Shown here piece after piece: positions 1 through 9,114 of a stretch of DNA of 17,653 bases. The translations under genes were made by a program, and so were the position numbers. Positions within the stretch are counted from its first letter, which is position 1; every line of letters begins with the position of its first letter. The notes under the pieces were generated by a model that did no database searches, had not been told where the DNA came from, and saw only the letters and a list, made by a program, of their open reading frames with translations. This stretch comes from Acholeplasmataceae bacterium UBA6235. Lineage in GTDB: Bacteria > Bacillota_I > Bacilli_A > Acholeplasmatales > UBA5453. The stretch covers positions 1 to 17,653 of the forward strand of contig DJWH01000037.1 of assembly GCA_002441525.1 (NCBI GenBank). The letters run 5' to 3'.

Positions 1-26
1 CTGCTTGACATATTTACCGGTTGCTG

Positions 27-872
27 TTACATCTTGATACTACCACTGGTTAATCCAGCGATGAATTGTTTAGAGGCTAATAAGAACACAATCAATAAAG
101 GTAAACTGCTGATAACATAGGCAGCAAATGGTGCGCCATACCCGCCAGTCATACCATAGTATGATGTTGTGAAGTTCACCAACGCGATTGGTAATGTGTG
201 CAGTTTCTCATCTAATAGAACCAACGAAGGCCATAAATAATCATTCCATCCACCAATGAATGAGGTAATAATCAATGTCCAAATGATGGGTTTGGAAATT
301 GGTAGCATGACATTGTAATAAACCTGAAAATCAGACGCACCATCAATGGTTGCAGCATCCAATAATTCGGTTGAAACGCCAGAGAAAGAGGTTCTTAATA
401 AGAAGGTTGCGAAGGGAATGGATCCCGCGATGGCTGGCAATATAACACCCCAATGGGAGTTCACCAATCCCAATTTATTGACCAGTTCATACTGACTGGT
501 TAAAGTCACGATTCCAGGCATCATTAACAAAGAAATAATCATATAAAAAATGACATTTTTATAAGGAAAATTGAATCGAACAAACGCAAAAGCAGTAAAT
601 GAACCTATAGATACAATACCAACCGTTTGTATGATTGTAACAAACAATGAATTCAATAGGTATGGTTTGATGACAATCCACGCATATTGATAGTTTTCTA
701 AACTCCAAATGAGCGGTAGTCCAAATGGGTTTGACTGGTCATCTGAGATGGTTTTAAAACTTTTAATGACAAGCATATATAATGGATAAAAGGAAAGAAC
801 CAACAATATGACTATGATCATCGAAATCATGATTTCAACATAGTTTTTTTGGATGATTTTCAATAATTTCAT
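27..872 (-). CDS. Sugar ABC transporter permease, MalG type (CUT1)
   Basis: Inner-membrane half of a carbohydrate importer. About six hydrophobic segments are visible, starting with a helix near residues 15-35. The cytoplasmic loop that docks the ATPase carries the EAA-type motif (LLDAATIDGAS, then LP, about residues 171-191), which is diagnostic for MalG-like permeases, and the C-terminus (FIAGLTSGSIKM) is typical of the family. Start choice: an ATG at 881 sits only 2 bases after the GAAGGG ribosome site, while the ATG at 872 has about 11 bases and begins 1 base after the stop of the upstream permease gene, so I prefer 872 (281 aa); 881 (284 aa, 8-base overlap) remains possible. It is the last complete gene of the rhamnose operon in the window. 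No ATPase gene accompanies it. The sugar is inferred from context only. Confidence 0.93.
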   Translation of the reverse strand: MKLLKIIQKNYVEIMISMIIVILLVLSFYPLYMLVIKSFKTISDDQSNPFGLPLIWSLENYQYAWIVIKPYLLNSLFVTIIQTVGIVSIGSFTAFAFVRFNFPYKNVIFYMIISLLMMPGIVTLTSQYELVNKLGLVNSHWGVILPAIAGSIPFATFLLRTSFSGVSTELLDAATIDGASDFQVYYNVMLPISKPIIWTLIITSFIGGWNDYLWPSLVLLDEKLHTLPIALVNFTTSYYGMTGGYGAPFAAYVISSLPLLIVFLLASKQFIAGLTSGSIKM

Positions 873-873
873 A

Positions 874-1767
874 TCAATCATTTCCCTTCAGTTTTTTCAT
901 ATTGATGATGGTAAAGGTTAATGTCATTAGGAATATAACAATACCGATGGCAGATGCATACCCATAGCGATCATAGGTAAATGCTTGTTCGAATAACATG
1001 AATGCAGGTACATTGGTTGAGTTCGAGGTACCTGGTCCACTACCTGTAACCAAAACTTGGAGGTTGATGTTTTGTAAGCCGCCAATAATCCCCATCACAA
1101 CGAAGTACTTTATTTGACCTTTAAGTAGTGGTAAATCAATGGAAATGATGCGTTGAACTAGATTCGCACCATCCAATTTGGATGCTTCTATTACGCCACT
1201 GGATATATTTTGTAAACCAGCTAAATAGATCAAGAATGATGTGCCAGCTACCCAAGGAAATGCTGTCAATATGATAGATACTGGTGCTAACTTAGGATCA
1301 AAATACCAGTTTTGATTGTCACCACCAAAAAAGCTCATGATTCGATTGGCAATACCTGAGTCACCACCAGCAAATACGATGTATTGCCAAATTAAAATGA
1401 TAACAACGGCAGGCACCAATACTGGAATAATAAATAAGAAGCGGTAAAGTGCGCTTGCAAATCTACTTTTCAAGTTGTATAAGAGTTCTGCTAAAAAGAT
1501 GGTTGCAGCATTCCCTACAAACATCCCTACTGCAATGAAAATGATGACGTTGAATAAACTTCTGTAGAAAACACTAGAACTGAATAGTTCGATGAAGTTA
1601 TCAAGAAAGATGAACTTCCCAATCCCCGCCCCATTGGCATCCGTAAAAGCGAACATCAACGTTCTAACTGGTGGATAGTAAGAAAAAATCAGCAATAACA
1701 GAATCGCTGGAGAAAGCCAAATAAAGGCTTTATATTGAAATTTTGTTTTTTGCTGATTTTTCTTCAT
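874..1767 (-). CDS. Sugar ABC transporter permease, MalF type (CUT1)
   Basis: Partner permease of the MalG-type protein encoded just downstream. A short positively charged N-terminus precedes an SPAILLLLIF-type first membrane helix, five more hydrophobic segments follow, and an EAS-x-LDGA...LP loop lies near residues 194-213 for ATPase contact. This N-terminus and length (297 aa) are usual for MalF-like permeases of Gram-positive CUT1 systems. Start choice: the ATG at 1767 is preceded by GGTGAGG at good spacing and lies 5 bases after the stop of the binding-protein gene; the ATG at 1779 would overlap that gene and has no ribosome site. The order binding protein, MalF-like, MalG-like is the standard importer layout. 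It most likely imports an oligosaccharide for the GH65 enzyme encoded upstream (inference). Confidence 0.93.
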   Translation of the reverse strand: MKKNQQKTKFQYKAFIWLSPAILLLLIFSYYPPVRTLMFAFTDANGAGIGKFIFLDNFIELFSSSVFYRSLFNVIIFIAVGMFVGNAATIFLAELLYNLKSRFASALYRFLFIIPVLVPAVVIILIWQYIVFAGGDSGIANRIMSFFGGDNQNWYFDPKLAPVSIILTAFPWVAGTSFLIYLAGLQNISSGVIEASKLDGANLVQRIISIDLPLLKGQIKYFVVMGIIGGLQNINLQVLVTGSGPGTSNSTNVPAFMLFEQAFTYDRYGYASAIGIVIFLMTLTFTIINMKKLKGND

Positions 1768-1772
1768 AATCC

Positions 1773-3260
1773 TCACCATTTAGACTCGTCGTATTGGTTT
1801 TCAATCTTGAGTGCTTGTATTGTATTTTTGATGGTTTGTGCCAATGATTTAGCAACTTCTTCTTCTGTTTTAACACCATTATCAATGTCTTGTAAACTCT
1901 TGATGAATGCGGTGTTATACGCATATCCTAACATAGCCCACGAGTTTACTGAACCCCAGTAAACACGTTGTCCAGCTGAGACAGTGGCTTTATCTTGTGT
2001 GTAAATATCTAAGAGATCTTGTAAATAAGGGGCTATTGCTGTTTCAGCATCCGGATTGAGTGGGATACCACCTTTTAAATCTCCAATAAGACGGTTATTG
2101 TTTTGTGGTGCTGTTAAAAACATCAAGAAATCAACTGCGCCTTCAACAGTCCCTTTTTCGACTGCAGAATTGGTAATGAACCATGGGGTTGCAAGACCAG
2201 CTACGCCTCTAATTGAAGGAGAGTATGCATATGGGGTTGTTGCTGTTGTCAAATCAGGATAAGGCATAACACCCCATTCGAAGTCGATGTTTTTATTAAT
2301 CGATAATTTACGAATTTCTCGACCAGTTACCTCAACCATCGCTAGATTACCATTCACGAAATTCGTATGGGCATCATAGCTTTGCCAGTTTTCTGGATAA
2401 AAATCTGTTTTCATTTTGGTGACTTTGATATATTCATAATAACGATTATCGACCAAAGATGCACCAGATCCTAAGGCGTTTAGTGTTGGATTCCAAATGC
2501 CTTTTTCATAAGCTCTTACGAATTCTTCCGTATCGACTTTACCATTGACAGTTAAGACATCAGCCAATGGAAGAATGTCTGAAAACATTGAAGATTCTAA
2601 CACGATATCGTACCAAGTATACGTGGTTGTATATGCTTCTTTATTTGTTTTTGTTTTAATATCACTTAAAGCCTGTAAAAATGCTGCATAAGTTTGGGGT
2701 ACTTCAGTGATACCTGCTTCGGCTAATATGGCTTTATTGTACATAATACCTACAGGTACTTTTTCAAGTGTAATGGTGTAATAATTCCCATCAGAAGCCA
2801 TATTTTGAGCCAATTCCTCAGGAATATATAAGTCTTTCCATGCTTTATTGCCGGAAACATACTTGTTTGGTTTGTTTAAATACTCGTTTAAGACAACATA
2901 GTAATCCTTGCCTAAATCCATATTCACAACTGTCCCGTTTTGATAAGTAATATCGGGTGCGGTTTTGTTATTTAATTGTGGCACTAAGATGGCACGATCG
3001 CCATTGGATGATGTCTTATTGATTTCGATTTTGTATTTAGGATTGAGTTTTTCCCATTCTCTTGCAAGTACTTCAAGTGTATTGTATGGAAATGGGTTTG
3101 CTTCGCTTGGCGTCATTAATGGGGTTGTATTAAAGTTACCTATATCACCACCACCATCAATAACGATGGTTTTTACTTCGCCTACTCCGCCATTACCGTT
3201 ACATGCAGATACGATAACAACCGATAGGATTAATGCTACGAGGGTCATAATTTTTTTCAT
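1773..3260 (-). CDS. Extracellular sugar-binding lipoprotein of the ABC importer
   Basis: Family 1 solute-binding protein, 495 aa. Residues 1-20 form a lipoprotein signal peptide (MKK, hydrophobic core, lipobox VSAC with Cys20), so the mature protein should be tethered to the outer face of the membrane. A Gly/Asn-rich linker follows, then the binding fold with recognisable pieces such as EVLAREWEKLNPKYKIEI and APDITYQNGT. It is longer than the usual 400-450 residues. The start overlaps the stop of the GH65 gene by 4 bases (ATGA) and has an AAAGGA site 7 bases upstream, which suggests translational coupling. Its position between the phosphorylase and the two permeases makes it the specificity subunit of this importer. 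The ligand cannot be read from sequence; a rhamnose-containing oligosaccharide is inferred from context. Confidence 0.94.
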   Translation of the reverse strand: MKKIMTLVALILSVVIVSACNGNGGVGEVKTIVIDGGGDIGNFNTTPLMTPSEANPFPYNTLEVLAREWEKLNPKYKIEINKTSSNGDRAILVPQLNNKTAPDITYQNGTVVNMDLGKDYYVVLNEYLNKPNKYVSGNKAWKDLYIPEELAQNMASDGNYYTITLEKVPVGIMYNKAILAEAGITEVPQTYAAFLQALSDIKTKTNKEAYTTTYTWYDIVLESSMFSDILPLADVLTVNGKVDTEEFVRAYEKGIWNPTLNALGSGASLVDNRYYEYIKVTKMKTDFYPENWQSYDAHTNFVNGNLAMVEVTGREIRKLSINKNIDFEWGVMPYPDLTTATTPYAYSPSIRGVAGLATPWFITNSAVEKGTVEGAVDFLMFLTAPQNNNRLIGDLKGGIPLNPDAETAIAPYLQDLLDIYTQDKATVSAGQRVYWGSVNSWAMLGYAYNTAFIKSLQDIDNGVKTEEEVAKSLAQTIKNTIQALKIENQYDESKW

Positions 3261-5536
3261 ATGTGATCCTTTCTCATACCAGATAATGGTAGGATGGTTT
3301 TCTTATTATGGTCTATGGTTTGTTGTTGATAAACCAATTTGATTGGGTCTTTACATTCAATGGTTACAGTGTCTTTAGATAAGGTTGCTTTCACGTGCTT
3401 CCCTTGGTATATAAAAGACATCGATACATTTCCCCAACGTTCAAAATAGGTTGGGTTTAATTCTAAGTAGTTGAGGTTTGGCTTAAATCCAAACAATCCA
3501 CGATAGATTGCATACCACCCACCAGCCATACATGCAGCATGTAATCCTAGATGGGCTTCTTTATGGTGGTCAATGATATCAATCGCAACGCTTTTAAACC
3601 AATAGTCATAAAACTTATCATAGGATTTATGATCAATGGATGCGATGGCATGTACTGGATAGGTTAATGATGAGGATGCTTCACACATCTTTTCATAGTA
3701 CTGCCAGTTTCTTTCGTATGAAACAGGTCCTAATGGCATGTCTATGTAGGTGAATAACATGATGACATCGGGTTGCTTAATAATTTGAGATTCATGGTAC
3801 AAACCCGATTGTTTCATTTGAAAACTTTTAGCCGATCCATTGCCAGTCACTTCAAGGGACTCTTTTAAGTTAAAGTATCCGTCAAATTGTGGGATATACC
3901 CATCTTTAGTGATGCTTTTCTTGATTTTTTGAGATACTTGTTTCATCTTGTCTAACAGCGGTTTTTGTACACCATACTTATCTTTGAGTGCTTTGTTTTT
4001 GAACCATTCTACAGTTTCACTCAAGACATATGAAACCATAAAATTAGTATATGCATTGTTGTTGATGTAAGGATGATGTTCATCTGTGCCAGTAACGTTA
4101 TTTAAATCATAACAATCGATAGCTGAGTTGTATGTCACACGACTGACAAAGTACTTACCAATCTCAAGGAGCATTTCTACTCCAAAATTTAACATGAATT
4201 CCATGTCTTTGGTTACTCGGTAATATGATAATACTGCATATGCAATGTCAGAGTTGATATGAATTTGCATGAACGGATGTCTGGCATAAGCCCACACCTT
4301 TTCATCGCCTAATACAGAGGAACAAAAAGCATATTTAGCCCCATCTAAACCTTCTTTTTTAGCATTTAAAATAGACGCTTCTAAACGGTTATAACGATAC
4401 ATTAAGATCGATTTAGCAGCTTCTGGTTGAGTCATGAGATACACTGGAAATTGGAAAATTTCTGCATCCCACCAAACAAATTGATTGTATTTCTCACCAG
4501 TGAGATTTTTCGCACTAACGCTATGAACTTGGTCGTATCGATCTAAAGAGATTAAAGTTTGATAGTTGGCATATTTCAGTAATGCATTATCCGCTTCATG
4601 ACTCAAATCGATGTTGATGAGATCATACGCCGCCTGATAGGCGAAATGATGGTCATGATAATGTTTGTTGTACGGCACTGACTTTAACGCACTCATGGCT
4701 TCTTTATTTACTGCCATCAGTTCCTTTTTAATAACAACATCTTGAGTCATATGTACGACTATCGCTTTTCTAATGTGGATTGTCTTGGTTTGTTTGGGAT
4801 GAATTCGTTCAAAATGACATCCTGAGTCAAACAGCCATTCAGAGGACTCTTTTTCAACATAGTTATGAATCGAGACAGCCGTTTCAAAGTGGTATTTCTC
4901 TCCAATACCAAATCCAAATTGTCCAGATTCATAGTCATAAAATTTGAGCTTAGATTTCTTTTGTCCATTGGTTTTGATATAGGTATCAATCCCGCTGTCA
5001 ATCACAACATCTAAGTCGTGGTTCATTTTCTCAATGGTTGCGTGAATGAAATAGTGATGGTTATCTTTAAATGATGCAAACCGTCTAAAGGACAGTTTGG
5101 TTAAATGACCTTCTAAATCGTTCCAAATGACTTCTCGAACCAATGACCCATCCTGGGTGTCGATATATCTTACCCAGGATTCGATTTGACCTTCCCATGG
5201 GTAAAAGGTGTGATTACCAATGTGAAATCTTAACATCAATATGTCTGCAAAATTGATACATGAATCTTGTGTTTCAAATTGCTTCGCTTCTAATTCGTTG
5301 ATGTAATACTTTCGCATATACACATTGTCGATGTATATTTGTGGGATTTCGATGATTTCATCGATCAATCCTCGGATGTACGCGCCTTGTACATTCAAAG
5401 AACCAAACTCTTCGAATGAACCTCTGATTCCAAAATACCCATTTCCAGTGGTAAATAGCGCGGCATTCCTCGCTTCTTCTTTCATTTCATAAGAAGCTTC
5501 TATTAAACTTTTATAATCTGCGCTATAGGTTAACAT
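3257..5536 (-). CDS. GH65 glycoside phosphorylase, possibly glucosyl-rhamnose phosphorylase
   Basis: 759-aa intracellular inverting phosphorylase (no signal peptide). Visible family landmarks are an N-terminal beta-sandwich domain with FTTGNGYFGIRGSFEE (about residues 28-43), an (alpha/alpha)6 catalytic domain with FVWWDAEIFQFP, the general-acid segment GTDEHHPYINNNAYTNFM with Glu486, and the phosphate-site KQ pair at 587-588 followed by a GLHAACMAGGW segment. Start choice: GGAGGG lies directly upstream of the ATG at 5536, one base after the stop of the previous gene; the longer frame from 5572 has no ribosome site. Known GH65 activities include maltose, trehalose, kojibiose and nigerose phosphorolysis, and a Clostridium phytofermentans member acts on 3-O-alpha-glucosyl-L-rhamnose. 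Because the gene sits inside a rhamnose operon, that last specificity is my preferred guess. Family assignment is firm; substrate is inferred. Kojibiose or maltose phosphorylase are alternatives. Confidence 0.93.
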   Translation of the reverse strand: MLTYSADYKSLIEASYEMKEEARNAALFTTGNGYFGIRGSFEEFGSLNVQGAYIRGLIDEIIEIPQIYIDNVYMRKYYINELEAKQFETQDSCINFADILMLRFHIGNHTFYPWEGQIESWVRYIDTQDGSLVREVIWNDLEGHLTKLSFRRFASFKDNHHYFIHATIEKMNHDLDVVIDSGIDTYIKTNGQKKSKLKFYDYESGQFGFGIGEKYHFETAVSIHNYVEKESSEWLFDSGCHFERIHPKQTKTIHIRKAIVVHMTQDVVIKKELMAVNKEAMSALKSVPYNKHYHDHHFAYQAAYDLINIDLSHEADNALLKYANYQTLISLDRYDQVHSVSAKNLTGEKYNQFVWWDAEIFQFPVYLMTQPEAAKSILMYRYNRLEASILNAKKEGLDGAKYAFCSSVLGDEKVWAYARHPFMQIHINSDIAYAVLSYYRVTKDMEFMLNFGVEMLLEIGKYFVSRVTYNSAIDCYDLNNVTGTDEHHPYINNNAYTNFMVSYVLSETVEWFKNKALKDKYGVQKPLLDKMKQVSQKIKKSITKDGYIPQFDGYFNLKESLEVTGNGSAKSFQMKQSGLYHESQIIKQPDVIMLFTYIDMPLGPVSYERNWQYYEKMCEASSSLTYPVHAIASIDHKSYDKFYDYWFKSVAIDIIDHHKEAHLGLHAACMAGGWYAIYRGLFGFKPNLNYLELNPTYFERWGNVSMSFIYQGKHVKATLSKDTVTIECKDPIKLVYQQQTIDHNKKTILPLSGMRKDHI

Positions 5537-5537
5537 C

Positions 5538-6677
5538 TTATCCCTCCAACACCTGAATGAGTCCTGCTGCATAGATTCTAACTAAAAAATCACTTGGGTG
5601 GTTGATATTATTTGCAAGAATATCGACACCTTTTTTGGTTTTGTATAATTCTTCTGTGATGCTACCCATATCCAATAAAGCAATACCATAACTGGACTGT
5701 AATGATTCTAATTCTGGTAAATAGCTCTTTTGGTTTTGATTTTGAATCGATAATGGATTGGCATAAATGGTATGCATAACGATGATATCAGCTTCTGGAT
5801 GACGAGATTGAATAGAGCGAATCATGAATTCAATATTTTCTTTGTAAGCCAGTGGTGATACCCCTAAAGAACCATCGTTCATACCAAAACCAATAATGAC
5901 CAAATCCGGGTCAAAATCATTGACTAGGGTATCGACATTATCTTTTCCCCAAGACGACAACATGCCGCCTTTTGAGGTGTTGATTAAACTCGTGGTTGCT
6001 TTATATTTGGATTGGATATAGTTTGTAAATAATGTGCCAAAATCATCTTGATATGGCTTGATACCCAATACACCCGACGAATTCGCCCCTGTTGAAATGG
6101 AATCACCGTATAGAACCACATTTACTGCTTCACCAGCATTTATTTTTTGTGTGAATCGCTTCAAAGCATCCGCTTGATGGGCAGGTGTGATCCCTGCCCA
6201 TGTGGATGCGTGTTTGTAAGTAACAGCGATTTGATGCATGACAATACCAATACCTTCGGTAAATAGAATTTGTGTCCCAGGTGCCTTGGCCTGATAGGTA
6301 CTAAAAGCATACCCATCTGGCAAGTTTTCACCCGCCAACTGTTCAGTGGTCAAATACGGCAGTGTAGATGAAGAAGAACGATAAATCGTGTTCCCTCTAA
6401 TTTCGTATTCAGAAGGGTCATATACCTTATCCAATGTATAATCTCTAACAGAAATAATTTCCGTTGGTGAGAAGAGTAATTTGCCGGATATTTCAGACCC
6501 ATTGTCTTCTAAAACGACCGTTTCATTATAGATGGTTTTATCTGCCCATATGTTCACTAACATTTGTTTTTCTCCATACTGATAACCTACTTTTGATTGA
6601 CATGCACTTAGAATAAAACTGGTAAAGAGTAAGCTTAGAAGCACGGTGAGGTGCTTGTAGATTACTCTTTTGTTCAT
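5538..6677 (-). CDS. Secreted SGNH/GDSL hydrolase lipoprotein (probable carbohydrate esterase)
   Basis: 379 aa. A lipoprotein signal peptide ends at the lipobox LSAC (Cys26), so the enzyme is tethered outside the cell. Residues about 40-165 look like an N-terminal beta-rich domain, as in two-domain acetylesterases. The SGNH core follows: block I GDSIS with nucleophile Ser193, block II Gly in SKGGM (237-238), block III GFGMND with Asn267, and block V NNINHPSDF with catalytic His360. The Asp of the usual DxxH is Asn here. Members of this type commonly remove acetyl groups from sugars or polysaccharides. The ATG follows directly on the TAA of the upstream surface-protein gene, with AAAAAGG as ribosome site. 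In this operon a role in deacetylating a rhamnose-containing glycan is plausible but unproven. Its nearest characterised relatives cannot be named without a search. Confidence 0.88.
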   Translation of the reverse strand: MNKRVIYKHLTVLLSLLFTSFILSACQSKVGYQYGEKQMLVNIWADKTIYNETVVLEDNGSEISGKLLFSPTEIISVRDYTLDKVYDPSEYEIRGNTIYRSSSSTLPYLTTEQLAGENLPDGYAFSTYQAKAPGTQILFTEGIGIVMHQIAVTYKHASTWAGITPAHQADALKRFTQKINAGEAVNVVLYGDSISTGANSSGVLGIKPYQDDFGTLFTNYIQSKYKATTSLINTSKGGMLSSWGKDNVDTLVNDFDPDLVIIGFGMNDGSLGVSPLAYKENIEFMIRSIQSRHPEADIIVMHTIYANPLSIQNQNQKSYLPELESLQSSYGIALLDMGSITEELYKTKKGVDILANNINHPSDFLVRIYAAGLIQVLEG

Positions 6678-9068
6678 TTAGATACCTTTTTTCTTAAAGA
6701 CGAAGAATGCAGCGGCTGCGAGAACAACAACGCCACCTAATCCAACAGAAATCCAAACCACAGGGTTAGAGGATTGTGGGTCTTGTGGGGCAGCAGTAAT
6801 CGTAAGTGCCACTGAAGCAACCCCACCAGCGGTTTCAATCTTAACAGTGTGTTCGCCTGCTTCAAGTGTTTCTAAGAAACTTGCTTTGAGTTTAAGGATG
6901 TTGTTGGCATACGTATAGTTGGACGCATCCACGAGGACATCATTCACTTTAACAGTGTATGCTAAATCTCTATTATAGAATTCAATGTTTTTATCCGTCA
7001 ATGTTTCAAGTTCATAGGATAATGTTGTTGTAATCACGTGCGGCGCTGGTGCATAGTCAACAACCAATGAGTCTGATACTGGGGTTTTCCCATTGATGAG
7101 TGATACAGCAATGGTATTCTTTGAAGCATATGTACCACCAGTCGCAGCTAAGTATAGATAACCTTTACCTTTTGCAAGGGATGTTTTTAGTGATCTGGTT
7201 GTAATGGTATCGCCAGTCATGACTTGACCACCGATGGAAATCTTGAGGTATTCATCTGTCACACCCGATACGGTTTTCATTTCAGTCGAGAAGTCCACGA
7301 CGATTTCATTGCTTAAATTGATGGTGAGTGTTGCAGTACGTTTCGCATCAAAGAAGCGGTTAGAGTATAAGCTTAACATATAGATTTCAACCCTTGCTTG
7401 GTTTGCACCATCAGGAATGATTAAGAAGAATAAACCTTTATTGTTTTGTACAGAGGCATCGTCTGCGGTTGAGAAGATTTCTGGATTTTCCATGATACCA
7501 AAACTAATCCAACCACCGGCTTCAACGGTGATTGCAGAAATGTCTAATGTCATTTTGAAGTTTCTAACGTCTAATTGTTCTAGTTCATAGAATAAACCGT
7601 TATTGCCTTCACCTAAGCCTGAGCCTAAGAAAGTCGCTTCAAATGAGTTGTTATTTTCGATGACATAAGTGTTATCGCCAACAATCCATCCATCTAAAGT
7701 TTGGGTTGCATCGAGAAGTACGGTTTCTGCAGCATCAAATGCATCGTTAAATTCAATTTGATCTGCTTCAACCAATAAACTGATTAAATTATTGGATACC
7801 GCTGCTCTAGCATCGAGTGCAGCGTTTACTTTTGAAATATCGGATAGGTCTAGAACTGCAGCTTCGAAGGCATCGATTTGTCCCGATACTAAATCATGAA
7901 CTTTGGAAATGATCAATGCGTCAGCAGCTTCAATACGATCTGACAATACACCAAGTCTTGTGACTTGTTCAGGGGTAAATTCTGAAGCATCTACAGCAAC
8001 TTCCTTGTCTTGTGCAATCGTTAATTGGGCAATGGCTTGGTTAGCTGTGGTATAGTTGGTGATTAAATTCACTTTGTTTTCAAGATTGACGATGGCGGCT
8101 TCAAGTTCATCTAGTACAATGTCACCACCCAGTTCGGTAATGGCTTGAGCTAGTGTGCTTTGTGCTGCATCAAATCTTGCTTGATAAAAATTCTTGTCGT
8201 ACGATTTCAATGAATCGATGTCTAGATTAGCATTGATTGCTTGTGCAGCTTGGACATTAGCAATCACAGATAAGTCTTCTAATAACGCAGTTTCAAGTGC
8301 TTCTAGATTGGTTTTGAAAGTATCAAATGCACCGTCTTCAGCGTAGTATGCTCTTCTATTCGCGTCTACAACATAATTGGCAATCAATGTTTGAACTGAT
8401 CCGTCCATATTCAACGCGCCAACCAAGAAATATGAATTGGTCTTATCTGCGAAGTTTGAATAGAATGTTGATGAAGCAACAGTAAATACTTGACCATTGA
8501 TGGTGACATTGACATCGCTGCCAACTTCTTTAATAGATACAGTGATGACATCTTCAGGCGCTACCACATGATAGCCTTTCCAGTTAGCATCTTCCCAGTC
8601 ACCTTGTTCCGCTAAAATGAATTCAGGGAGTGATACGTTATGAACACCTGAACCAATTTGTACTGCAACTAAGTATTTATTCGCTACTGTTGTATGTTTA
8701 ACAAACTCAACAGTTAAGACAGCACCATTACCACTGATGTAAGAACCTTGTGGTCCAAAGAATGTAATTGCAGCGGTACCTGGGTCCATATAGGATAAAT
8801 CTAATTGCATTTCAAAATCTGTGACGTTAAATGGGGTTCTAAATCCGGCTCTTAAGCCGAACCCTGAAGTCAATGCCATTGCGACACCTTGGTCGCCAAT
8901 ACGGGTTGCACCAAAACTACCTGGTTGCCAATGTGAATAGAAATCCGTTGTGGTTGATTCCACACCAATGACTGGTGGATTTTCTGGTAAAACGGCCGCT
9001 TTAGCTTGCTTTGCCATCAACATAAATGCTAAAACAACGATTAATCCGAATGATACGATTTTTTTCAT
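6678..9068 (-). CDS. Membrane-anchored surface protein with lectin-like, three-helix and X2-like domains
   Basis: 796 aa, secreted and anchored. In order: signal peptide with AKA cleavage site near residue 24; beta-rich lectin-like domain at about 30-235; three helical repeats of about 65-70 residues at about 250-313, 321-386 and 397-456, resembling the three-helix spacer modules of Gram-positive surface proteins; a second beta-rich domain at about 461-671; an Ig-like domain at about 676-758 that resembles the X2 module of carbohydrate-active enzymes (a DAS-x-YTY turn and the ending LETLEAGEHTVKI); then a membrane helix at about 768-788 and a KKKGI tail. No LPxTG motif is present, as expected in a wall-less cell. 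Start choice: GGAGGGAACC precedes the ATG at 9068; the ATG at 9080 has no ribosome site. No catalytic motif is recognised. A glycan-binding or adhesion role is inferred. The 46 bases between it and the upstream gene hold only its ribosome site. Confidence 0.85.
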   Translation of the reverse strand: MKKIVSFGLIVVLAFMLMAKQAKAAVLPENPPVIGVESTTTDFYSHWQPGSFGATRIGDQGVAMALTSGFGLRAGFRTPFNVTDFEMQLDLSYMDPGTAAITFFGPQGSYISGNGAVLTVEFVKHTTVANKYLVAVQIGSGVHNVSLPEFILAEQGDWEDANWKGYHVVAPEDVITVSIKEVGSDVNVTINGQVFTVASSTFYSNFADKTNSYFLVGALNMDGSVQTLIANYVVDANRRAYYAEDGAFDTFKTNLEALETALLEDLSVIANVQAAQAINANLDIDSLKSYDKNFYQARFDAAQSTLAQAITELGGDIVLDELEAAIVNLENKVNLITNYTTANQAIAQLTIAQDKEVAVDASEFTPEQVTRLGVLSDRIEAADALIISKVHDLVSGQIDAFEAAVLDLSDISKVNAALDARAAVSNNLISLLVEADQIEFNDAFDAAETVLLDATQTLDGWIVGDNTYVIENNNSFEATFLGSGLGEGNNGLFYELEQLDVRNFKMTLDISAITVEAGGWISFGIMENPEIFSTADDASVQNNKGLFFLIIPDGANQARVEIYMLSLYSNRFFDAKRTATLTINLSNEIVVDFSTEMKTVSGVTDEYLKISIGGQVMTGDTITTRSLKTSLAKGKGYLYLAATGGTYASKNTIAVSLINGKTPVSDSLVVDYAPAPHVITTTLSYELETLTDKNIEFYNRDLAYTVKVNDVLVDASNYTYANNILKLKASFLETLEAGEHTVKIETAGGVASVALTITAAPQDPQSSNPVVWISVGLGGVVVLAAAAFFVFKKKGI

Positions 9069-9114
9069 GGTTCCCTCCATATTTTTTTACAACTTTTTCA
9101 GTTGCTGAATCGAC

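Noticed and set aside
1..26. Possible start of another operon gene at ATG 11-9 on the minus strand
   Set aside because: Only three codons lie in the window and there is no clear ribosome site, so no gene can be supported.
2965..3342. Open frames on the plus strand opposite the operon, such as this one of 125 codons
   Set aside because: They lie antisense to well-supported genes, show no recognisable protein features and have no good start sites. They are chance open frames.
9080..9114. Short hairpin (CAACT with AGTTG) in the gap before the surface-protein gene
   Set aside because: The stem has only 5 base pairs, overlaps an alternative hairpin and is followed by A-rich, not T-rich, sequence. 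It does not look like a terminator.
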